Positions 24,266-36,262 of a stretch of 64,000 nucleotides of DNA are shown piece by piece. The notes beneath the pieces are model-generated. The model saw only the letters and a list, made by a program, of their open reading frames with translations, was not told the origin of the DNA and ran no database searches. The stretch comes from Lepidodermella squamata (taxonomy: Eukaryota > Gastrotricha), in the NCBI GenBank assembly GCA_047495785.1, contig JBLDXI010000033.1, positions 930,001 through 994,000 of the forward strand, in the 5' to 3' direction. The stretch's first letter is position 1; each line of letters starts with the position of its first letter. The position numbers and the translations under genes are program-made.

Positions 24266-24933
24266 GAGCAGTTGGCACACTCGCACAGACATTTTCAAAC
24301 TTTTGTAAGTTACATCAGTACAAGTTAGCGGCGCTGCATACCAGAATAACTTCATGTGAAGTACAGAATTGGCTTCATGTGACTTACCTGGCCTAATAAA
24401 GAGCGCTATTAGCTTGTTTGTGTCCAAGGTGACAAGTGACAAGTATTAAATGTGGTTCGCATGTTTCTACAATAAGCAAAAACAGTGGAAATTGGAAATT
24501 ATGATTTTTAATTGTCGCACCTGTCACCCACTTATACTGACGTAAACAAGCTAAAGTCCGATTATTTATCGACTCCGCTATCTGGGGATGAGTTCTTCTG
24601 TTGCTGTTTTTATGTATAAATGCCTAAAGATAGCCGCCCACCTTAAAGAGTTGTCGCATTTGCAATATTGCAATTTGCAATAACAAGTTCTGTTGTTAAG
24701 GAGGAATCTTCGTTATCTCTCTCATTGTTCCTGCCACTCAAGGTTCAGAGATCAGAGATCCATACATGCCTAAGCAACGATATCCATTAATAACTTCAGC
24801 TTCCTCAACAGTTTCGATCTTAGAGCTTTAGCTGAACGTCTCAGTAAAGGAAATATCACGTTTTAATTTAAAACTCCCAACATCAATTAAATGCGGAATC
24901 AATCCACTGAGTGTCATGTTTCATAGATGATTA
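24266..24933. other. Intergenic, no gene seen
   Basis: AT-rich spacer between two convergent genes. A short direct repeat (CAGAGAT twice) is near 24745. No supported frame. Confidence 0.4.
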
Positions 24934-26788
24934 TTAACCTGAGAATTTAAGAAGAGGCGGGCAGGCCATTTTCTTGTTAACCACGTCCATAACACAGTTA
25001 TAGCACAAGTTGAAAGTGCTGACTGGCTTGAAGTAAGTGTTGTTCTTCATGACAAAAGTCGAGTTGCTACTGTCGTACTTCGGAGCATAAGAGTCGATGT
25101 CCGCTTTATAGATGATGCCAAAAGCGACTGTTGCGACGAAAACACACAAGATGTACATCGCAAGGCCGATATTGTTTGCCATCTGCAGCTTTTCTTCGCT
25201 TCTCTTGGCGCGGCCTCTCGCCGCCATTTCAACCAAGGTACTCTGTCTCGACAGCGGTTCACTGATTTTCAGTTGATCATCCGGTACAACCTTCGTCTTT
25301 TTAGACCTTTTCAGAATCTTATATAGGTAAATTGTCGATAAAATGAGATAATAGGCGTTTTAAATAGAACTCACTGCCTCTGCAAAGAACTTTTTAACCC
25401 AGTAGAAGAACCGAACTGATTCATCTTTCTCAGCGTAGTCGACCAATTTTAGCAAAATTGATGCGTAGATCTATAACCAAAATAACTTATCGTCACTAAT
25501 CACTAACAGATTTTACATTAATGAGATACTTACAGAAGCAGCGATTGAGATGGCAAAAAGAGCTAAGAGAAGCTTAAACACATAAAATGCTAGGCATTAC
25601 GATCATCTTCAAAGTTGGATACTTACCCAGTATAAGGCTGGCATGGATTCCACATCGGCATTGGGCGGTAATGTGTTTACCACGTTACAGAAAATGACTG
25701 TGAGGGAGGCAAAAATAAACAAAAATTGATTGAAATTGAACATTTACCAAAGAACGATAGAGAAATGGTGAAGGAGATCTGCATTTTTTCATCACTTCCT
25801 GCTTCAACCAAGAAAATGCAGACGCCAGCAATGGCCAGTAGAATGATGGGCAGCATGATGCTGAGGAAGTAGAACTGAGGCTTTCGCACTATAACATACT
25901 CAATAATATATTCCTGAACCCCAAATCCGTAGCTCTTCAGATAGTTTCTGCTGCCTAGCAAGTCCCATTGCGGGTTAGACACGTAAAACTGTTAAGGCGG
26001 ATTTAAAAGTAATGTTTACGTTCCAGAGATAACCTGCCTGATCGCAAATCGGGAATTGAAGGTCAGTATTGAACAGAACAATGTTGTAGTCCGTCATGAG
26101 GATGAAATTGCTGAATGTTAGACATGATAAGTGAAAGTACGATTGGATCACATGAAACATACATAGCGCAGATTTGGGTATCATATGGGTATGAATAAAC
26201 GCGGAAAGTACTGCAGAAATATCAAAGATTTTATCTTTTGCAATACAATTTACGAACAATTACCAAGAGAGCCGATACTTGTTGAATAACCGCCACCAAG
26301 CCAACGATGGCGACATTATATCAACAGGGGACTTATCAATAGCGTTCCTCCAAGCTGCATAAGTTTTACTTCTATCATGTCCACAACATTTCATATGACT
26401 TACCATCAACATTCAGAACATTCCTGATAGCAATTTTCGGTGTCCACATCTTAGACGACCCGCCAGATTCGCCAATAGTGAATACAAACCCAGTCTTGTC
26501 AGGAACATTAGGCCCAGACGAAGAAACGTCCCACATGAATTCGATAAGAGCAGATAGGGATATTTCATTTTTCGCCTCGTTAACACTTTCGATGGCGATT
26601 ATGACAGGGTGGACTGCTATGCTGACAGTTTTACTCTGAAGCAAATTTATGGGTGGTATATTTGGATGGCGCAGAGTCTGAGCCTGAATTGACGCCGTAT
26701 CGTTATTGATAAAAACTGCGTACGGGTTATTGACAGCCGCCGACACGCTCGCAAATAGCGTTGCAAGTATTAAGCAAGCGTAAACCAT
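24934..26788 (-). CDS. Nicotinic-type Cys-loop channel subunit (channel A), many exons
   Basis: The gene starts at ATG 26788 (signal peptide M-V-Y-A-C-L-I-L-A-T-L-F-A) and ends at 24934. Exon 1 is 26788-26404; further exons follow with short introns. The Cys-loop reads C-T-F-R-V-Y-S-Y-P-Y-D-T-Q-I-C (13 residues between cysteines), with the first cysteine codon split by an intron. M1 is F-Y-F-L-S-I-M-L-P-I-I-L-L, and M2 starts S-D-E-K-M-Q-I-S-F-T. The E-K at -1'/0' matches cation-selective nicotinic receptors. M4 (A-N-N-I-G-L-A-M-Y-I-L) lies in the last exon and is followed by an unusual extracellular tail of about 50 residues with C-Y-N-C and two more cysteines. No vicinal loop-C cysteines were found, so it is likely a non-alpha or orphan subunit. 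It lies head-to-tail with channel B, its closest relative here. Confidence 0.8.
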
Positions 26789-27015
26789 CGTTTACAAAAC
26801 GAGAATTAAAAAAATTGTTTTAGGATGATTTATTTCTAGCCTACGCGGCCATACTGAAAAAACATCGATTCCCGAGAGATATATGGCTCGCCATTCATTT
26901 TCCGCTGAATCAAAAATTAGCCATTAAGCCTGGCCTTACTTTTGTAGTCATTTTATTTTTGAAATTGTAATGGTGCATTCGGATGAAAAGTTCTGTGTTC
27001 AATATAGCAGGCTAG

Positions 27016-28772
27016 TTATTTGCCAATACGACATGGCATGTCTTCATCTACGATTAGTCGATTCGAAGTTGCATTAAGACTGCATCCCATGCACTGGCTG
27101 ATATCGTTGACTGGTGGAAAGTAGGTTTTACCATTCAGGGAAAGAAGGCCTTTCAGATCTCCAGTAAGGTCACGCGGCACAATGTTGCCGAAACAGTCCA
27201 AAATCGAGGTGAAGAAAACAATTGACGAGATAAAGAACGTCAGACAGTAAATGACTAGTCCGATGACATTGGCATGGTATAGGCAGCAAGGCGTAATGGT
27301 AAACTTCGGGTTCGAACTGTTTTTTGAATGTTTATCAGGCTTAGCTTTCTGAAATCCAACTCAAAAACTCAGAGGATTCACTAGCTTTAAATTATTGCTT
27401 ACCAAATGATACGGGCTGGATTCAGGAATTGGTCCGTCGTAAAGAGATGGTACATTTAGATTTTGCGTGAAAAGGTTCGGGATAGCAGGCAGGGCAACAT
27501 CATTTCGTTGCAAGAATGTTTTAACCCGCTGCTCCATTTCATACTGCTTGATGCTAAATGAAAATCGGCCCAAGATCGCCGATGCAATAGCAGAAATCAG
27601 TGATAGCGTGAACAGGCTCAAGATATACTTGAAAAGACACATATGTCAGAAATGAATCGAGAAATTTCAGCAGATTAATTTACGTAGTAAAGAAGAGGAA
27701 AGAAGTCTGCATTTGACGGTAAATTTGTGACCAAGTTCGAGAAGACAAAGAAAAAATTTAGCAGTACAGTGAATGAAACACCCATTTTCTCTTCAGATGC
27801 TGGCGGTAAAATGAAAATTATTGCTCCGGAAACCCCGAGAAGGATTGTCGGAATGACTACGCTAAAGCAAAAATGATCACAGAATTGGTATTTAGTATTA
27901 GGAAGGGGAAAAATTTGAACCCAAACCTGACAATATAAAACAGGGGTTTCCGCTTCAGAACGAATTCAAGCCGCATTATTTTGACCGTATTGAATAGCTG
28001 AATGGAATGCTGGCGACTTGCGATCAACTCCCATTGTGAGTTGGGAAGATATAAAGCTGTGCACACAGGATCGATCACACTGCGAAACAAGCTTCATATA
28101 GTCAAATTGTTGGCAATATCAGCGAAATTCTTACTCCTTTACAAATCCCACGTATTCCGACTCAGCTGTAAGAGAGATGTTCATGTCACAGACCTGATAG
28201 TCCCACGGAAATGACGTCAGTTTTAGCGAGCATTTAAGTAAGAATGGCATGTAAAAGCGCCATTTTACGTTTCCGAGGAAATCTAACTCCAAGGGTGAGT
28301 AAGACGAAACATCGCGGAAGTCGTTCAGATTCAGCAGGTTTAGAATTGTAAGCTTCGGGGTCCAGGCTGATGCCTGGCCGTTGCTAATGCCCATTGTTGG
28401 CGCTAGGCAAACGCCAAGTTCGTCGTTAACCCACGTGAAGCCATCTCGCGCTAGGTTGTACTGAAGTTCGAGGGCTCCGTTGATCAGCACAGTATTACTT
28501 GCCTCCTCGACATTCTGCACAGAGGCTATGTAGAAGTACGGCTGAAGGTCGATTATCTTCATCCCGCTAGAAACAGGTGGGATATTTGGGTCACTATTAG
28601 CAGTTTGCTCGAGCCTTTGTTTAATAACGGCTTGGTAATTAAACACTCCATCGAATTTAGATGCAATATCTCGCGCCAAGGTTGCGTTATTTTGCAGGTT
28701 CTTGCAATCATAAGACAAGCAAAGAATGTCAGCATGAAGACCAGCTAACACAAGGACGTAAAGGATTTTCAT
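27016..28772 (-). CDS. Nicotinic-type Cys-loop channel subunit (channel B), several exons
   Basis: ATG at 28772 opens a signal peptide (M-K-I-L-Y-V-L-V-L-A-G-L). The long first exon runs to about 28140 and covers most of the ligand-binding domain, including the Cys-loop C-S-L-K-L-T-S-F-P-W-D-Y-Q-V-C, exactly 13 residues between cysteines. The M1 region follows K-R-K-P-L-F-Y. The M2 exon reads A-S-E-E-K-M-G-V-S-F-T-V-L-L-N-F-F-F, with Glu at -1', pointing to cation selectivity. The M2-M3 link is N-L-P-S-N-A-D-F-F-P. The last exon (27016-27200) encodes a C-terminal extracellular tail with C-M-G-C and further cysteines, as in channel A. The Cys-loop is not interrupted by an intron, unlike the seven-gene cluster further on. 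Ligand unknown. Confidence 0.8.
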
Positions 28773-29060
28773 AGTTTTTCAGATTTTACGCCATCATGCC
28801 AGAAGCAAACCAAGCCAAGCCCTCACAAAGGCACTCAAGGGCCTTTGAGATTCGGTTAAGTGCATCATTCAGTGGGGAGCGCGAAAAAACATGGAATGTT
28901 TAAAAATGCATAGGATTCGAATTTCCAAATGTTCAAACTTTGCAGGAAGCAATAAATCAAACGTCCCTCGGAAGTTTTGCAACGTGAACTTTCGGCGCCT
29001 TTAACCTGAGAAAAGAATTTCTGTCCCAATTTCGACCTACTATGTGATAATTTTGCTGTT

Positions 29061-29677
29061 TTATTCACGACATGCTTTGGAGACGACAATCAAGAACTTT
29101 TCCCAAATCTGGGCATTGTTTTGAGAGTGGCGTTTGAAAATCGGAATAATGTGAAGGACAAGAAGAGACATTGCAGCGCCATTCAGGCCGAAACGTTGCA
29201 GGTGGGTTAAGCAGAACTGTTTTACACCTTCTCGCAAACCTGCAACATTCCCGGATCGTTGCACGCATTTTTCAACTCCTGTTAAAATGATGTTTCCGAA
29301 ATTGAGAAAATTCGGACCAATACTTGATATAACAAGTTGGGCTCTCGCTTTTGCGTAGAATGAAGCAATAGCTGGAATTGAGTTGATCCTATAAGTAAGA
29401 AAAATTAAATAGGATCCTGGAACTTCAAGGTGATTTCTCACTTTTCCGCTATTTCAGCAGCAATTATACCACGGTGAGATTTCATGTTTTCGAAACTTGA
29501 TCGAAGTTGTTGTTGCTCTTGAGCAGAGAATAGTTGGTTACCAGCGGTTTGTTCGGAAGATGCTCTGCATATCACAGCCGCTATCCGAACGGATTGAATC
29601 AAGTGCTTCGTTGCCAAGCCGTGGCTTTCATCACCAAGCTTAGAACTTTTCTCTAAATGCCCACAAGCGGATCCCAT
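29061..29677 (-). CDS. Divergent globin-like protein (globin 5), Met-Gly start, two exons
   Basis: Minus-strand exons 29677-29442 and 29388-29061 join in phase 2 at B12.2 to 187 residues. I chose the ATG at 29677 because the frame upstream has no ATG. The resulting start M-G-S-A-C-G fits dual acylation (Gly2 myristoylation, Cys5 palmitoylation). Helix A: F-S-A-Q-E-Q-Q-Q-L-R-S-S-F. E/F: N-F-G-N-I-I-L-T-G-V-E-K-C, with Phe at the presumed E7. Proximal histidine in F-C-L-T-H. Helix H: A-Q-I-W-E-K-F-L, without the C-x2-C motif. The second exon runs to the stop at 29061. Confidence 0.75.
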
Positions 29678-30259
29678 TTCAAATTCCCCAACTGAATGAA
29701 CTGAGCTAGCTCGCCGATGAAAGTCAATTTGAGTCACTTAAGCTCGATTATTATTGAGCTGTGTCTCAAATTTCAGCAAAGTACGGAAAGCACGCGATCG
29801 GAAATACATACCCATAAACTACAGCCAAAGCTAATACTTGTGAAGGGCGAAGCTTCCGTGATTTTTAACATCAAGCCCACGTAAAGAAAATGCTTATGGC
29901 ATGTCCGCACTCCTGCGTGCATTATTGGTATTAAAATTTGAAAAATGATACCTCCAACAAATGATAAGACAACTCTCGAACTAATTAGAGTCACACGAGC
30001 AAGATTAGTGCGTATATTGTCTGATAACAGTCAAATTGCGGTTGTAAATAACAATTCATAGGCATTTCCGGTAAAAATACGTGGGAAGTCAAATTTTTAC
30101 ACGTCGTAGCTATTCATCATATCAAAATAGTGATGTATTAGCCTTCTTTCATTCCTAAGCAACAAGTTGATTCGAAAAATATTTTTTTAAGATTAGCCGA
30201 ATTAGCAATCAGTCCATATGCTGATGAATCACGCCTTGTTGTTTTCTGCGCAGTATTTC
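29678..30259. other. Intergenic between globins 5 and 6
   Basis: Holds the promoter side of globin 5 and the 3' end of globin 6 (both minus). A 73-codon hydrophobic frame at 29773-29994 (minus) has no clear start, splice or domain support. Confidence 0.4.
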
Positions 30260-30939
30260 TCAAGCTAAAATAAGGCGTTTGCTATTTGCCGAGAATATTC
30301 TTATAACGATATCAAAAAATTTGCTCCAAGCGGCCTGAACGTCCTGCACGGGGTACAAGCTACGCTCACTCTGTCGAATAGCTTGCTGAATGATGACTGG
30401 TTGAGACGCTCGAAGAGCATCGACCATCATAAAAGTGGGGACGTCGTAGAATTGAACGTGTCGCTCTCGCATGCCTTCAATTGCGCGAGCAAGAGATTGC
30501 AGATTGTCGACCCTGAGCAGGCAACGCTCGATTCCGCCGAGAAGTATCGTGCCCAAGATGGCTCCAGCCCACGCATCGCCCATCACTGAGTAACGAACCG
30601 CGTAATTCCTGTACTTCTCCCGCGCTCCTATCACCGAAGCTACGCTATTTTAACATCAAGAATAGAATCAAGGCGCTCAAGAATAGCCTTATCATACCTG
30701 ATGTGTATCTCGAGACAATCTTCGCTAGTATTTCGCTGCTTGATGCAATTGAAAGTGCCGCGTAAAATCGCGAGTTCCTCACTGGAGAACAGTACTTCAG
30801 GCTCAGTTTGGGTTGTTTCGTCAATTGATAGCCTATGACCTCCCGAACCCGAACCTTCCTGCTGTTGGTGGTAGACAGGGCAGCCACCCTCTGCGTTGTA
30901 AAGAAGACTTTTGCTTCGTGTAAGACCGTAAGATTGCAT
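30260..30939 (-). CDS. Divergent globin-like protein (globin 6), two exons
   Basis: Minus-strand exons 30939-30698 and 30644-30260 join in phase 2 at B12.2 to 208 residues. The N-terminal extension of about 45 residues is Gln/Gly/Ser-rich and not a myristoylation site (M-Q-S-Y-G, echoing the M-Q-S-Y start of globin 2). Helix A: F-S-S-E-E-L-A-I-L-R-G-T-F. E/F: I-L-G-T-I-L-L-G-G-I-E-R-C-L-L-R-V-D-N. Proximal histidine in M-R-E-R-H. Helix G: T-F-M-M-V-D-A-L-R. Helix H: A-A-W-S-K-F-F. With globin 2 it forms a subgroup without Met-Gly and without C-x2-C. Confidence 0.8.
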
Positions 30940-31124
30940 CCTTCCTACTATAAATTCGGTGCCAAAAATGAGCTGGCTTTTAGTTTCGCAGAATTTATTC
31001 AGCTGTTAAATATACCGCCGGGGATTATTAAATTTAGTTAAAATTATGTAGCAAATGTGACCATATAATAAAAATACGGGTATAATTTAATTCACACCGG
31101 ATGATTTTAATAATAGTTTTTTCC

Positions 31125-31893
31125 TCAACCAGTTGATGGGCTGACAATTAGACCGCAGACAACTCGGAAAAACTTTGGCCAAGACCGGCAAATTTCGCAT
31201 GTCTCTTCGGGATTCTCCTGGTTTTCGTCGTGAGTATGGCACTGGAGCAGAGCTTCTATAATGCTTGGCTCACAGACTCGCAGAGCTCCAGCCATCATTA
31301 TTGGATGCACTTGATAAAAAGAAAATGTTGTATATAATATAACATAATAATAATATATTAAACATACCGTTATACTGCTCGCGGTGAGTTATCTTTAAGC
31401 GCCTAATCATCGCACGTAAACTTTTTGGGTTGTCAATTCGCAAAAGGCAACGTTCGATACCGCTCATCAATATTATTCCGAGATTTACAGCTGACCATGA
31501 GTTTCCGATATCATGCAGCGCACTTTCGTAACTTTGAACAGCCCCCTCGACAGTGGAAACCCGCTGTAGAAGTTGGAGAGCAGTCTCGTATGGGCACTTC
31601 TTGATGTGTTCAAACGTTTTCCGCAACGTCTCGACTTCTTCGGCTGTGAAATCGTCGTCAACATCTTCGAAGTTGACCGTCACTGCGTCATTTGATGTGT
31701 ACGACAGCGATTTGGCCACACTAGTACGCCCTGATCCAGAAATCATCGGACATAAGTCATTGCGCTTTCGCGGATCTTTCTCGTGGATGAAGGCTGAATG
31801 CTGATTTTTGCTGATGGGGCAGGCACTTTTCGAAACTGGCAACCGGGTTTCATTGACGTGGTTTGGCTTTGCTTTAGCGATATTAGCGCCCAT
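31125..31893 (-). CDS. Divergent globin-like protein (globin 7) with shifted intron
   Basis: Minus-strand exons 31893-31368 and 31309-31125 join in phase 1 to 236 residues. Here the B12.2 intron is missing: the frame runs straight through A-L-Q-L-L-Q-R-V-S-T-V-E-G. A different intron lies in the F-G corner, after R-E-Q-Y-N and before H-P-I-M-M-A-G-A-L. The start M-G-A-N-I-A-K fits N-myristoylation. Helix A: F-T-A-E-E-V-E-T-L-R-K-T-F. E/F: N-L-G-I-I-L-M-S-G-I-E-R-C. Proximal histidine in L-K-I-T-H. Helix H begins C-E-I-C-R-S-W-P-K-F-F. It is close to globin 9 in this motif. Confidence 0.8.
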
Positions 31894-34522
31894 TTCCAGT
31901 AAGTGAATGACCTCGTACGAAAAATGATAAAATTATATAATATGTAGCCTAGACATTAAGGACAACAGAAGACAGATTTTCGGATTATGAAAAGGGCACT
32001 TCATCCTATTTCCTACCGTGGACATGGAATTTCTGAACTGTAATGAGAATCTAGCGCTTTGGCAAATGTTTCGAATCCTTACAAACGCCAAAGAGGATCA
32101 TGTGATTTATCGAGAGGGCACTCAATGGCAACTGTCAGCTGCTGATGAATAAAAAGACATAAGTTGGCGAAACTTAATTAGGAATTACTAGCCGACCACA
32201 CTTGGTTAGTGCGCAATTAACCAATCATGCATGCTATATTGGGTAGCGTTTAGCGTTCAGCAAAGCGGCTTGTTGCAGCCATAAACCGGTGTTCTCCTAT
32301 TACAAAGGACTCTACACTGAATCGATGTTGAAAGCAGTTTTTCCAAATTAGGTGGTTTGACTGTTGATATGTCAGCTTATTAGGTGTACAGAAGTTTAAA
32401 ATTAAATGACTCTGGCTGTCATAGCTTTCACCATTGCTCTGCACTGGCCCTAATCTAATGCTTAAATTACAAGACTTGTTAGATATAAACTAGCTATGAT
32501 AAGCATGTCACATCGTTAACCTTGCGTTAGATGCAGTGATCCAAGAACAGCTTGAACTGATAACAGGGACCTACCCCGAAGATCATAAGAGAAACATTTT
32601 CGAGACGGCAGGTTGGTTTCCAGAGTGGCGTGCTGCAGGGTTCGACTCTGCTCGTCATTTTGCACACCCCAGCGCTCCTGGCGGTGAGTTTGATGCATAT
32701 GACGATGATTTGTGTTGGGCAGCAGTCCGCTCAGGGGCTACTTACCCAGAGGACGACATAGGCCCGCTCAGGCGGAAGTGTATCACGTGGCTGCTTGGAC
32801 CGGTTACTAAAGGGAGCAATTTAACGCTCCCGTCATTGCGAGGCTCGAACTCGGCGGCGCTGTGGCCCCTGGCCCCGCAAGTGTCAGTCCTTAGAATTAG
32901 GTTCGATGAGATGTTGCTTTGAAGTCCCACATCGATCACGTGCTTAATTGCTGTGGGCAAAAGTTGGTTCATGGTTCAACTCCGGCGGCCAGGGCTGTCT
33001 TTCCCATGGAGCCGTACCTCATATGCCTGGAACTCGTTCGTTCCGGCGACACCTTTGGCTCGTGCGCTTTGCGTCTGCTACGAAGACCCAGCTCCGCCGC
33101 CTTGACGTGCTCCGAAATAGCTGGCACCAGACATTACCAAAATTTTCAATGTAAATCCCGCGGCAATTTATCTTTCAGTTTTTGAGAATTGGGTGAAAAC
33201 TGCGGTGATTTTTCAGGTGCCGCCTTTACTCGAGTGCGGCCCTTATCTTTCACCAAGTTGCGATTTTATTAGGCAACATGGCATTTTCCCCCAAGATTAG
33301 CTCGCAGGCGTACGCATTAAGCAGGGACTGCATGTTATTCAGTCACTTTCCGACCAACCTAAATTGAATTTAATCTGCTAGCTGCTAGCATCTGTTGGCA
33401 TAGGTACTTGCAGAAGGTGTCAAGAGTCTAACAAGGGTTGCAGAGGCGACGAAAAAATGTTGAGGATTAATCACTTCAGTGTGCGAAGTAGGATCCGGGA
33501 GCTGAGGTGTTTTCTAGTTGTTTTCTGGGACCCAGCCGAAGAAACCAAAGGGTCCCCTCTGGTTTTTTAGCCGTCACCTGGGAGGAGTCCCGGAGCTGGG
33601 GTGTCGCGCGTTGCGCACCCCTGTACTTCGCTTGAGATGTGCGGTGATTGAACGAGTGCAGCCTATATTAACGTACAAAGCTAGGAACAAGGGTGATTTT
33701 GCAGCGATTCTTCAGGTGCGGCCTTAATACTGAAAATTACAGTATGCTGAAATTCGACTTCAAGCAGTATGTGCGGTGTAACTGAACAGTCCAACAATTT
33801 AGGTTAAAGTTGTTCACCTGTCTTTTCGTCAATCTCGAACTCGAGGAGCCCATTGTTGTGCGATCAAGGAAAATCCGCTCAAAATGTCAGACTTTTTTCT
33901 AAAAAAACATTTGAAGAGGCGAATCTAAAAATGCCGACGACTCTTACAATCATCTTCAGCTCGTTTATTCGCTCGAATAACGGGGGCGATGCAACTTTCA
34001 TTTTTGATCAAAAAATACCCCCATTTCTATAGGAAGACTTTAAAACTGCTGTTTACCGACTTTTCGAGTAAAATGACATGCTGGGGACGACGAAACGCGT
34101 TGCCGGCAAGCTACTCCCAAGATTCGATTTTAACGAGAATTTCAGAAAAGTTTACCGCTAACTATAGCTATAGCATGGAGAAAACATAACTTTGAGAAAT
34201 TCCTCTCATCTTTAAGGAGTAATTGAAATATTGCGAGGACAAAATATTGTCCATCGTCCGTTAAAGAAGCGAACAAAGAAAAACTGGTCCGAGGCTACCG
34301 GCGGGGAAAGAACTAAGACCGCTGCTGGGAGCTTCGTAACTACAAAATCTGCTCTGGTTTCAACTCTGCTCTGGACCTGAGAGCCGTGATTGTTCCCAAG
34401 TGGCTGAAAATGTCTTTGTAAATAAAGAAGGGGGAGAAATAACATCAGCGTAGAAACAAGTGTATTTATTTTAGAATTTAAAGACAACGATAAACAATGT
34501 AAATTTTGAAGATAATCTGCCT
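31894..34522. other. 2.6-kb intergenic region with a GC-richer insert
   Basis: The flanks (31,900-32,500 and 33,740-34,500) are ordinary AT-rich DNA. The middle part (about 32,540-33,725) is clearly richer in G and C, has several overlapping open frames of 60-130 codons in different frames, and has hairpin-forming inverted repeats. I recognise no protein in these frames, and their overlap in several frames argues against real coding. Confidence 0.5.
33494..33640 (+). ncRNA. Possible structured RNA or element end with strong hairpins
   Basis: GGGACCC (33527-33533) and its match GGGTCCC (33550-33556) form a 7-bp stem. A further stem, GGGGTG/CACCCC, spans 33598-33621, and GAGCTGAGGTG/GAGCTGGGGTG occur as direct repeats near 33500 and 33592. 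The density of stems in a GC-rich island suggests structured RNA or a decayed element. No known RNA family was recognised, so this is a weak call. Confidence 0.2.
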
Positions 34523-35591
34523 TCAAGAAGAAGTCGTATGTAACAGATTAACTGTCTGCCTGAAAAATTTTAGCCACGCGTTCTGAACCTGATCGGAGGT
34601 GTAAGCGCACCGCGGCGTTGATGCACATGCCTTGACGATTTGATGGATGAATACATGCTGCGTGGCGCGTAGTGCCTGAGCCATCATGCGGGCGGACACA
34701 TTCATGTGTGAGTGATTATCGCGCTGCAAATGCACGGCGGCTTGATACTTCTTCAAATTATCGATCCGCAGCAGGATTCGCTCGATGCCAACACATACCG
34801 TTTGACCAAGGTTCTTGGAAGACCACCCGCTGCTGTTTGAGTGAATTTTGCAACGTTCTTCAAAGCGATCTTTCGCACCAGGCACAGTAATTACACTAGA
34901 GGACATACATAAAAATAAAAATAAAGCAATCCACCTTAAAAATTCATTACCAATTGTGGATGATTGTTTCTAAATCACTTCGCTGGAGTTTCAAAGTTGC
35001 GAAGGTGCTTCGAAGTAATGCCACCTCCTCTGACGTGAACTCTTCTATCGGAACCTCGGGATCATCGTCCAAATGCTGCTGGATAATGATGCAAGGTATT
35101 TTGAAATTGCAACTGTGACTACAATGCGCTCCATTGCTATGCGATCTGTGAGCATGAGACTTGCAAGCCGCATTGAGGTGAGACCGTTCTGAGTCATTAG
35201 AAGCCGGAGCGCTGTTGTTGTTGCAGAGGTACGGATGATGGCTGCTATGGGTGATGCATGGCGACAGGCTGTGGCACGCATTGCCGCATTTAGGATCATT
35301 ATCAGAACCATTCAGCATTTCGTCAGATGCAGCAAGTCTATTAAAATGGCTGAAGCTGTTGCGGTGATGATATAACAGAAGGCTAGAGTCTGGCAAGTCT
35401 AGATTGTTATCGACAGCGAACAAGCTCGTTGTATTAGCTAGATCGAACAGATCGAGTTTAGGTTTTTTGAATTGATTGCTCAGATCGGTGATAGAATTGC
35501 GCCACTCGCTAATGCTGTTTTTACCCTGCGTGTACAACTCGCGTACTGGCGAGCGCAGACTGTGCGCCTTCTCGGCGATAAAATCGAACAT
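34523..35591 (-). CDS. Divergent globin-like protein with long N-terminal extension (globin 8)
   Basis: Minus-strand exons 35591-34951 and 34895-34523 join in phase 2 at B12.2 to 337 residues, the longest globin-like protein here. The first 180 residues are outside the globin fold and rich in His, Ser and Asn, with several Ser-His pairs (residues about 70-155); they are probably disordered and may bind metal. Helix A: F-T-S-E-E-V-A-L-L-R-S-T-F. E/F: N-L-G-Q-T-V-C-V-G-I-E-R-I-L-L-R-I-D-N. Proximal histidine in Q-R-D-N-H. Helix G: A-R-M-M-A-Q-A-L-R. Helix H: Q-N-A-W-L-K-F-F. No Met-Gly start and no C-x2-C. Confidence 0.78.
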
Positions 35592-36262
35592 CTTCAGACG
35601 CCGTAGACAGGGCGCGAAAATTCCTTAAATTATCTATTTGTGAGAGAAATAAAACACAGTAAAAAATTATCGACCTTTCCCATCGCCGTTGTATTAGCAG
35701 TATTAAAGCGACTCTTAAGAAACGCCTACTTACAAAGCGTGTGAAATCGTTAGTACAAATTCCCTTGCGAGAAGCCCTTATATGTTACCGAGAAGCAGTC
35801 ATGCAGTTGACAACTCGAGCTGATAGTCCCAGCATCAGGTTTGTCATATTCGATTAGTATGAGTTCGTATTTACTCTACGTTAGTTTTTCCCGTAAAATC
35901 TCCAGTTGTTGCACCAAGATAAACCCGAAAAATCTTGGTCAAAATGAGGGTCAAAAGATCAGACGGACGGATAATGACAAGTTTTCAGAGGAAAAAACGG
36001 GGACTCGGAAGAGATATTATCATGTTACTTCACCGTCATAAACAGAGCTTGAAAATTGATTATCTGCGATCGAAGATTTAAGACTGCGGGGCTTATGCCT
36101 CTGTTGATAGATTACTCTCATTCTAATTAATCGAAAAAATGCAAATTTCCTGATGCATTAGCGATGATCAAAGTCGGCGATAAAAGCCTAGCTTATCATG
36201 CTGATTAAAAATACTGAAAATGTGCGAGTGAGGCGGTTTTATTCAAGACCATTTTAGACATA
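35592..36262. other. Intergenic between globins 8 and 9
   Basis: Upstream DNA of globin 8 and 3' region of globin 9, both minus strand. No supported frame. Confidence 0.4.

Noticed and set aside
29773-29994. 73-codon hydrophobic frame between globins 5 and 6, considered as a decayed globin exon
   Set aside because: The similarity to helix G is too slight, and no helix F or H pattern follows.
32536-32922. 128-codon plus-strand frame in the GC-rich island
   Set aside because: Equally open frames exist on the other strand and in another phase; no domain or signal peptide. It may be part of a decayed element.
32973-32983. GGTTCAACTCC, like the B box of a tRNA gene
   Set aside because: No acceptor stem, anticodon arm or A box at the right spacing could be found, so no tRNA is called.
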